In this document: in pieces, positions 5,980 to 10,117 of the stretch
Layout of the letters: each line of letters begins with the position of its first letter
How positions within the stretch are numbered: position 1 is the first letter of the stretch
Assembly: GCA_009700815.1 (NCBI GenBank)
Contig: WLLG01000050.1
Coordinates: forward strand, 1 to 10,117
Source of the DNA: Actinomycetota bacterium
GTDB taxonomy: Bacteria > Actinomycetota > Acidimicrobiia > Acidimicrobiales > Microtrichaceae
Direction: 5' to 3'
Length of the DNA: 10,117 bases
Program-made: the position numbers and the translations under genes
The notes under the pieces: generated by a model
Seen by the model: only the letters and a program-made list of their open reading frames with translations
What the model was told of the DNA's origin: nothing
Database searches by the model: none

Positions 5980-6840
5980 ATGACCATTCAACGTGTAGGA
6001 ATTCTTGGTTCAGGCATTATGGGTTCGGGCATCGCCGAGGTTGCAGCGAAGGCCGGATTTGAAGTTGTGCTGCGCTCTCGACAGCAAGCCTCAGCAGATT
6101 CGATGGTGGCCTCACTTGAGAAGTCTCTTGCCAAGCAGGTTGAGCGGGGCAAGCTCGAACAGGCCGATGCCGATGCTGTTCGCGCACGCGTGAGCGCAAC
6201 GGATCACCTTGGCGCCCTCGTTGATTGTGATCTTGTAATCGAGTCAGTTGTTGAGGATCTAGAGATCAAGCGAGCACTGTTTGAAGAGCTCGACAGCATC
6301 GTTAAGCCCGAGGCCATTTTGGCAACCAACACCTCGACCTTGCCAGTGATTGAAATGGCAATGGCTACGCACCGGCCTGACAAAGTGCTTGGTGTTCACT
6401 TCTTTAATCCAGCACCAGCGATGTCGCTCGTAGAAATCATTGCTCCACTTACTGCATCAGCAGAGACGGTTGCCGAGGCCAAGGCATTCGCCGAAGCTTG
6501 CGGGAAAAATGCCGTCGAGGTGACAGACCGCGCAGGCTTCATCGTCAACGCTCTGCTGTTCCCCTACCTCAATAACGCAGTACGCATGTTGGAGGCTGGA
6601 ACCGCCTCTGCAGAAGACATCGACACGGCCATGAAGGGCGGATGCAACTTCCCGATGGGGCCGCTTGCGCTACTTGACCTAGTCGGCCTTGACACCTCTG
6701 TGTCCATCCTTGACGCCCTCTACACCGAGTTCCGTGACCCGAACTACGCAGCAGTTCCCGTGCTTCGGCGCATGGTGTCCGCGGGGCAACTTGGGCGCAA
6801 ATCAGGCCAAGGCTTCTACGACTACGCCAAGAAGGCTTAG
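5980..6840 (+). CDS. 3-hydroxybutyryl-CoA dehydrogenase, FadB2/Hbd type
   Basis: This 286-residue enzyme interconverts 3-hydroxyacyl-CoA and acetoacetyl-CoA-type substrates with a nicotinamide cofactor, in short-chain fatty acid or polyhydroxybutyrate-related metabolism. The Rossmann motif is GILGSGIMGSG (7-17). Family catalytic and binding residues are present: Ser119 in NTST, His140 in HFFNPAP, Glu152 in LVEII and Asn190 in FIVNALL. The C-terminal domain carries GPLALLDLVGLD and ends GQLGRKSGQGFYDY. The full length and closing motif match Mycobacterium FadB2. At the end of the second strand, where NAD enzymes usually have an acidic residue, this protein has VVLRSR (Arg32, Arg34), which may favour NADP(H). 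The open frame extends upstream to 5854, but that part lacks family similarity and overlaps the S51-like gene. The aat gene begins 11 bases after the stop codon. Confidence 0.93.
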   Translation: MTIQRVGILGSGIMGSGIAEVAAKAGFEVVLRSRQQASADSMVASLEKSLAKQVERGKLEQADADAVRARVSATDHLGALVDCDLVIESVVEDLEIKRALFEELDSIVKPEAILATNTSTLPVIEMAMATHRPDKVLGVHFFNPAPAMSLVEIIAPLTASAETVAEAKAFAEACGKNAVEVTDRAGFIVNALLFPYLNNAVRMLEAGTASAEDIDTAMKGGCNFPMGPLALLDLVGLDTSVSILDALYTEFRDPNYAAVPVLRRMVSAGQLGRKSGQGFYDYAKKA

Positions 6841-6843
6841 CAT
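6838..6843 (+). promoter_or_regulatory. -10 box of aat overlapping the upstream stop codon
   Basis: TAGCAT begins with the TAG stop of the dehydrogenase gene and lies 8 bases before GTG 6852. It fits the leaderless TANNNT pattern. It suggests that aat has its own promoter although it is only 11 bases behind its neighbour. Confidence 0.5.
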
Positions 6844-6851
6844 CTTGAGTC

Positions 6852-7535
6852 GTGCCCACTGAACCACCGGATTCCGCTTGGGTGTTCCCGCCCGTGCAAG
6901 AGGCTGACCAAGACGGCCGTGTGGCAGTTGGTGGTGACCTCAAGCCCGGCACGTTGTTGGCTGCCTACAGGCACGGCCTCTTTCCAATGCCGTTAGGGAG
7001 ACGGTCTCGGATTGCTTGGTGGTCGCCAGATCCTCGTGGGGTGTTGCTCCTTGACGGACTGCATATCAGCCGTTCACTCACCCGCTCCATGCGCAGCTTC
7101 GAGATCCGGATCAACACCTCGTTCGATTCAGTGATGCAGGCCTGTGGTGATCCTGCTCGTCCACACGGGTGGATCAACAGCGAGATTCTGACTGCGTATC
7201 AGCGGCTACATCGACTTGGTTGGGCCCATAGCGTCGAGACCTGGTTCGAGGATGAGCTAGTCGGGGGGCTCTACGGGGTCTGTATTGGCGGACTGTTCGC
7301 CGGAGAGTCGATGTTTCATCATCGCACCGACGCCTCAAAGGCAGCGCTCGTCGGACTAGTCGAGCACATGACCGTGGCTGGGAATCGACCAGAGAACGGG
7401 CTGATCGATGTGCAGTGGTTAACGCCACATCTGGCCTCGCTCGGCATCATTGAGATTCCCCGCGAGGACTACCTCGAGCGAAGCGCTCTTGCCCGCCTAG
7501 CTCAGATTCCCGATGCTTTCAGCTTTGGCGGCTAG
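6852..7535 (+). CDS. aat: Leucyl/phenylalanyl-tRNA--protein transferase
   Basis: This 227-residue cytoplasmic enzyme transfers Leu or Phe from aminoacyl-tRNA to proteins with N-terminal Arg or Lys, marking them for ClpS/ClpAP-type degradation in the bacterial N-end rule. The length is near the 234 residues of E. coli Aat, and conserved blocks are in order: VAVGGDLKPGTLLAAYRHGLF (partly shown; residues 24-44), WWSPDPR (56-62), LHISRS (70-75), HGWI with Trp107 (105-108), HSVETW (126-131), GGLYGV (138-143), GESMF with Glu152 (151-155), and LIDVQW with Asp186 and Gln188 (184-189), then EIPREDYL. The GTG 6852 start is supported by a TANNNT box 8 bases upstream, and no good Shine-Dalgarno is seen. 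The last 39 bases overlap the 3' end of the membrane-protein gene on the other strand. No clpS is visible in this window. Confidence 0.95.
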   Translation: MPTEPPDSAWVFPPVQEADQDGRVAVGGDLKPGTLLAAYRHGLFPMPLGRRSRIAWWSPDPRGVLLLDGLHISRSLTRSMRSFEIRINTSFDSVMQACGDPARPHGWINSEILTAYQRLHRLGWAHSVETWFEDELVGGLYGVCIGGLFAGESMFHHRTDASKAALVGLVEHMTVAGNRPENGLIDVQWLTPHLASLGIIEIPREDYLERSALARLAQIPDAFSFGG

Positions 7536-8612
7536 CGCTGCCTTCATCTTTCCTGAGCGCGCCCGCCAGATCAGGAAGGTCACGACACCCAAAAGGACCT
7601 GAGGAATCCAACTCGCTGCACGCCATAAGAGCGTTGCTGCGAGCGCATCGGTGTTGCTCACACCAAAGGCCACAAGCAGACCCGTCAAAGCGGCATCAAC
7701 CGTTCCGAGACCACCTGGAGTCACGGGGATAAATGCAGCGAGGCGGGCCAGCGCAAAAGCAGCAAAGGCTGCGGCTACGGCTATCTCGGTGGATTGTCCT
7801 GTCTGAACAATCCGCAGCGAAACCAGTAGCACTCCAAATTGGGCGAACTGCTGCAAAAAATTGGTGGCCGTGAGAAGCGCCCAACGTGCTGTGACTACCT
7901 CGACTGTTGAATCGCGAAACGCCACCAGTTGATCGGTGACACTCGCCGGAGCCGCTTTATGAAAGCGGGTCATTACTTTGGCAATCCAGATATCTGCGCG
8001 GTTACCAAGTTTTCTGGCGTTCTCCTCGCTGTGCAGGATCGCAACAAAAAATCCGACCATCGCAGCGATTGCCAAGAGTCCCGCTAGCGCTCCAAACACC
8101 TGAGCACTCGTTGGTGTCCCGACAAAGAGCAAGGCCAGCACTCCGAGTACCGGAAGCGCCAGAGTGATCATGAGATTGAACACGCTGGTAATTCCGATTG
8201 CCGCAGTCGCAGAGGCTCCGCTGAAACCAGCCTGGGCCAACATTCCGTACTGAACGCCAAGGCCGACTGCTCCACCAGCAGGCACTGCGTTGCTGATCGT
8301 AAATGAGGTCTGACGGATCATGAACGCTGGCCAGTACCTCAAGCCTGGGAGTGAGACCTGAAAGGGAAAGACATAGACCATGATGCTGAAGATCACGGAA
8401 CTAGCAAGTACTGCTAGCTGTTCTTTCGTCATGTCCTTGATCAAGTCCCAGGCCTCGGCATAGTTGCCAAACTTGGGCAGGATTCCTGCGAACACAATCA
8501 CAAGGACAACCAGCGTCACTACTCCAGCAATCACCCGGGTCCGACGATCTTTTGCATCGTGAGTGGGCGGCGGGTCTGCGGGTGAGACCTCGTCAGCTGA
8601 AGCAGTACTCAT
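7497..8612 (-). CDS. UPF0104 / lysylphosphatidylglycerol synthase TM-region family membrane protein
   Basis: This 371-residue polytopic protein belongs to the flippase-like UPF0104 family (PF03706), related to the membrane part of MprF but without the C-terminal aminoacyl-transfer domain. A polar N-terminus (1-25) precedes the first helix at about 26-46. Further hydrophobic segments lie at about 65-85, 135-165, 172-193, 246-268, 276-296, 305-320 and 332-350. Family motifs are ISNAVPAGGAVGLGVQYGML (106-125), in the first half, and FIPVTPGGLGTVDAAL (294-309). The substrate of this subgroup is unknown; lipid or lipid-linked sugar translocation is a common guess. ATG 8612 is supported by TACTCT 8 bases upstream. 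It lies 6 bases downstream of the LLM oxidoreductase gene, so it may also be read through from it. Its last 39 bases overlap aat in antisense. Confidence 0.85.
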   Translation of the reverse strand: MSTASADEVSPADPPPTHDAKDRRTRVIAGVVTLVVLVIVFAGILPKFGNYAEAWDLIKDMTKEQLAVLASSVIFSIMVYVFPFQVSLPGLRYWPAFMIRQTSFTISNAVPAGGAVGLGVQYGMLAQAGFSGASATAAIGITSVFNLMITLALPVLGVLALLFVGTPTSAQVFGALAGLLAIAAMVGFFVAILHSEENARKLGNRADIWIAKVMTRFHKAAPASVTDQLVAFRDSTVEVVTARWALLTATNFLQQFAQFGVLLVSLRIVQTGQSTEIAVAAAFAAFALARLAAFIPVTPGGLGTVDAALTGLLVAFGVSNTDALAATLLWRAASWIPQVLLGVVTFLIWRARSGKMKAALAAKAESIGNLS

Positions 8613-8618
8613 ATGCTT

Positions 8619-9515
8619 TCAGAGTACAGCGGCGCGGAGTGCATCAATGTTCTCGAGGCGCTGCGAGCCTCGGCCTAGAGCCATGTCTGGAACGATTACC
8701 TCGGTGACACCGACTGCAGCCCACCGCTGCACCTCCTCGACAAACCGCTCGACCGGACCAGCGATAGCTGCTCTTGGTGACACCCTTTCTATAAATTCCG
8801 CCGCGGCCCGAGCATCATCGGTCACCATGATGAGTGCTTGAGCAGAACGCAGAATCGTTGCTGGGTCGCGGCCGACTTGATCACATTTCTTCTCCAAAAC
8901 CATGGAGCGCTCAGAGATTGCATCCGCCAATCCCCACATGTTCCACTCGTCTGCCTGACGGGCCACTACACCCAACATTCGGTCCCCCTTGCCCCCGATC
9001 AGCACAGGAAGGTGCGGCTGCAGCGGTTTGGGCTCACAGAGTGCGTGATCCAACTGATAATTCTTTCCCGAGAAACTGCTCTCTGGCTGCTGCCAGAGTC
9101 GCCTGAGCACTTGACAGCTTTCCTCGAGCATCTCGATTCGCTCACCTGGACTGCCGAGCTCAATGCCATATTGCTCATGCTCGTTGTGTTGCCATCCAGC
9201 ACCAAGGCCCACAACGAGTCGCCCATTTGTCACAATGTCAACCGCGGCCGCCCAGTTCGCTAGGACGGCTGGATGGCGAAAAGTGTTCGCAAAGACAAGC
9301 GAGCCAATCCTCAATCGCTCGGTGAGCGCACCGAGAGCTGCAAGCACGGCTGATGATTCCAGCGTTGGCGTTGTTGCAGGGCCAAAGCCTGCACCGTCGC
9401 CCATAAAATGATCCCAGAAATAAACGCCGTGCCAATCCGTGCGTTCCGCATGCTGAGTGAGTTCCAAAATCTCTGACCAAGGCTGTTGCGCATTCGGCCA
9501 GATTGAGAGTTTCAT
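8619..9515 (-). CDS. LLM-class oxidoreductase, probably F420-dependent
   Basis: This 298-residue protein has a luciferase-like TIM-barrel (PF00296). The expected blocks are WHGVYFWDHF (28-37), TERLRIGSLV (65-74), ANTFRHPAVLA (76-86), NGRLVVGLGAGWQHNEHEQYG (residues 97-117, partly key glycines and GAGW), PGERIEMLEE (123-132) and the phosphate-binding LIGGKGDRMLGVVARQADEWN (residues 172-192). In actinobacteria most such proteins use reduced coenzyme F420 and not FMN, which is why I favour F420; the sequence alone does not prove the cofactor, and the substrate is unknown. ATG 9515 gives the normal start with the first beta strand KLSIW. A CATACT element sits 6 bases upstream, close to but not matching TANNNT. 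The gene starts 14 bases after the P-type ATPase stop and ends 6 bases before the membrane-protein gene, so the three may be cotranscribed. Confidence 0.88.
   Translation of the reverse strand: MKLSIWPNAQQPWSEILELTQHAERTDWHGVYFWDHFMGDGAGFGPATTPTLESSAVLAALGALTERLRIGSLVFANTFRHPAVLANWAAAVDIVTNGRLVVGLGAGWQHNEHEQYGIELGSPGERIEMLEESCQVLRRLWQQPESSFSGKNYQLDHALCEPKPLQPHLPVLIGGKGDRMLGVVARQADEWNMWGLADAISERSMVLEKKCDQVGRDPATILRSAQALIMVTDDARAAAEFIERVSPRAAIAGPVERFVEEVQRWAAVGVTEVIVPDMALGRGSQRLENIDALRAAVL
8621..8626 (-). promoter_or_regulatory. -10 box upstream of the UPF0104 membrane-protein gene
   Basis: On the minus strand TACTCT lies 8 bases before ATG 8612 and its last base overlaps the stop codon of the LLM gene. 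There is no Shine-Dalgarno between it and the start. It repeats the arrangement seen at aat, where the -10 box also overlaps the preceding stop. Confidence 0.5.
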
Positions 9516-9529
9516 GAAGTCAGTATGAG

Positions 9530-10117
9530 TCAGATGGCAGGGGTGAAGCGACGCAGGCGCAGGCTATTGCTGAGTACGAACACACTCGACAGCACCATTG
9601 CTGCCCCGGCGATCATTGGATCGAGCAGTCCTGCGGCGGCCAGCGGAATGGCCGCTACGTTGTAGCCGAATGCCCAAAAAAGATTGACCTTGATCGTTCG
9701 GAGCGTGCGCCGAGACAGTTGCAGGGCATCTGCTACTGCGTTGAGATCGCTTCGAACCAGGGTGAGGTCGCTCGCTGCGATTGCAACATCAGTTCCTGAA
9801 CCCATGGCAATCCCAAGGTCGGCCTGTGCAAGGGCTGCTGCGTCATTCACACCGTCCCCCACCATCGCCACCACTTTTCCTTGTTCCTGCAGTTCCTTGA
9901 TCTTTTCAAACTTCTGTTCTGGGAGAACGCGAGAAATCACTTGAGTGATACCTACCTGATCAGCCAAAGTCTGAGCAGCCGTCGCGTTATCTCCGGTCAG
10001 CAGGACCGGGACCAGGCCCAATTCCTGTAACCGTGAAATCGCCTCTGAACTGCTCGGCCGGGGAGTGTCACCAATCACCAGAACTGCTCGAACTACCCCT
10101 CCCCAAGCTGCCAGCAC
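9530..10117 (-). CDS. P1B-type heavy-metal ATPase, copper(I) type (C-terminal part, cut by window edge)
   Basis: The last 195 residues of a P-type ATPase are present; the reading frame continues beyond the right edge, so the metal-binding N-terminus, the first six helices and the phosphorylated DKTGT motif are not visible. What is seen is the end of the P-domain, TGDN (fragment residues 41-44) and MVGDGVNDAAALAQAD (85-100), with the GxGTDVAI segment (106-113). The last two transmembrane helices follow. Helix 7 contains Tyr152-Asn153 and helix 8 contains MVLSS (174-178). The YN and MxxSS pair is the known metal-site signature of Cu(I)-exporting CopA-type ATPases. The protein would export copper or silver from the cytoplasm. 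The valine/GTG at the window edge is not evidence of a start. The LLM gene follows 14 bases after the stop. Confidence 0.9.
   Translation of the reverse strand: MLAAWGGVVRAVLVIGDTPRPSSSEAISRLQELGLVPVLLTGDNATAAQTLADQVGITQVISRVLPEQKFEKIKELQEQGKVVAMVGDGVNDAAALAQADLGIAMGSGTDVAIAASDLTLVRSDLNAVADALQLSRRTLRTIKVNLFWAFGYNVAAIPLAAAGLLDPMIAGAAMVLSSVFVLSNSLRLRRFTPAI

Noticed and set aside
1..10117. Defence island, mobile element, CRISPR, tRNA or prophage signals
   Set aside because: All space is filled by recognisable housekeeping genes, with no transposase, integrase, repeat array or tRNA-like segment. I did not find a new multi-gene system and do not claim one.

Overview
The window looks like ordinary, compact core chromosome from an actinobacterium of moderate GC. 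My best guess is the class Acidimicrobiia, but this is an inference from protein style rather than a marker gene. The supports are an actinobacterial-type aspartate kinase and aspartate-semialdehyde dehydrogenase, a FadB2-like 3-hydroxybutyryl-CoA dehydrogenase, an F420-type luciferase-like oxidoreductase, and leaderless-style gene starts. Gene density is very high and no gap between genes exceeds 100 bases. I see no rRNA, tRNA, insertion sequence, CRISPR array or phage gene.

Layout, left to right. A secreted CAP/SCP lipoprotein (9-503, +) and a small MazG-like pyrophosphohydrolase (539-793, +) run rightward and meet asd (795-1826, -) one base apart. hemW (1872-3023, +) diverges from asd and converges 14 bases from lysC (3038-4261, -). 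lysC carries an internal Shine-Dalgarno and ATG for a separate regulatory beta subunit. lysC diverges from a membrane-anchored cyclophilin (4325-5188, +), which converges on an S51-like protein lacking the usual catalytic residues (5223-5894, -). That gene diverges from 3-hydroxybutyryl-CoA dehydrogenase (5980-6840, +), followed closely by aat (6852-7535, +). The aat 3' end overlaps by 39 bases the 3' end of a UPF0104-type membrane protein (7497-8612, -). That protein is the last gene of a tight leftward run: the 3' part of a copper-type P1B ATPase (9530-10117, cut by the window edge), the LLM oxidoreductase (8619-9515) and the membrane protein.

Functional links. LysC and Asd catalyse the first two steps from aspartate to lysine, threonine, methionine and diaminopimelate. 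Here their genes point the same way but are separated by an opposite-strand hemW. The other genes are housekeeping: heme chaperone, N-end-rule aminoacyl transferase, protein folding, nucleotide clean-up, acyl-CoA metabolism and metal export.

The most useful pattern is regulatory. Seven starts are preceded by a TANNNT -10 box 6-8 bases before the start codon, without a usable Shine-Dalgarno. This indicates leaderless transcription and helps fix several start codons. I found no convincing undescribed multi-gene system. The leads worth following are the leaderless pattern, the lysC internal start, the S51 pseudoenzyme, the cofactor loop of the dehydrogenase, and the split lysC/asd pair.
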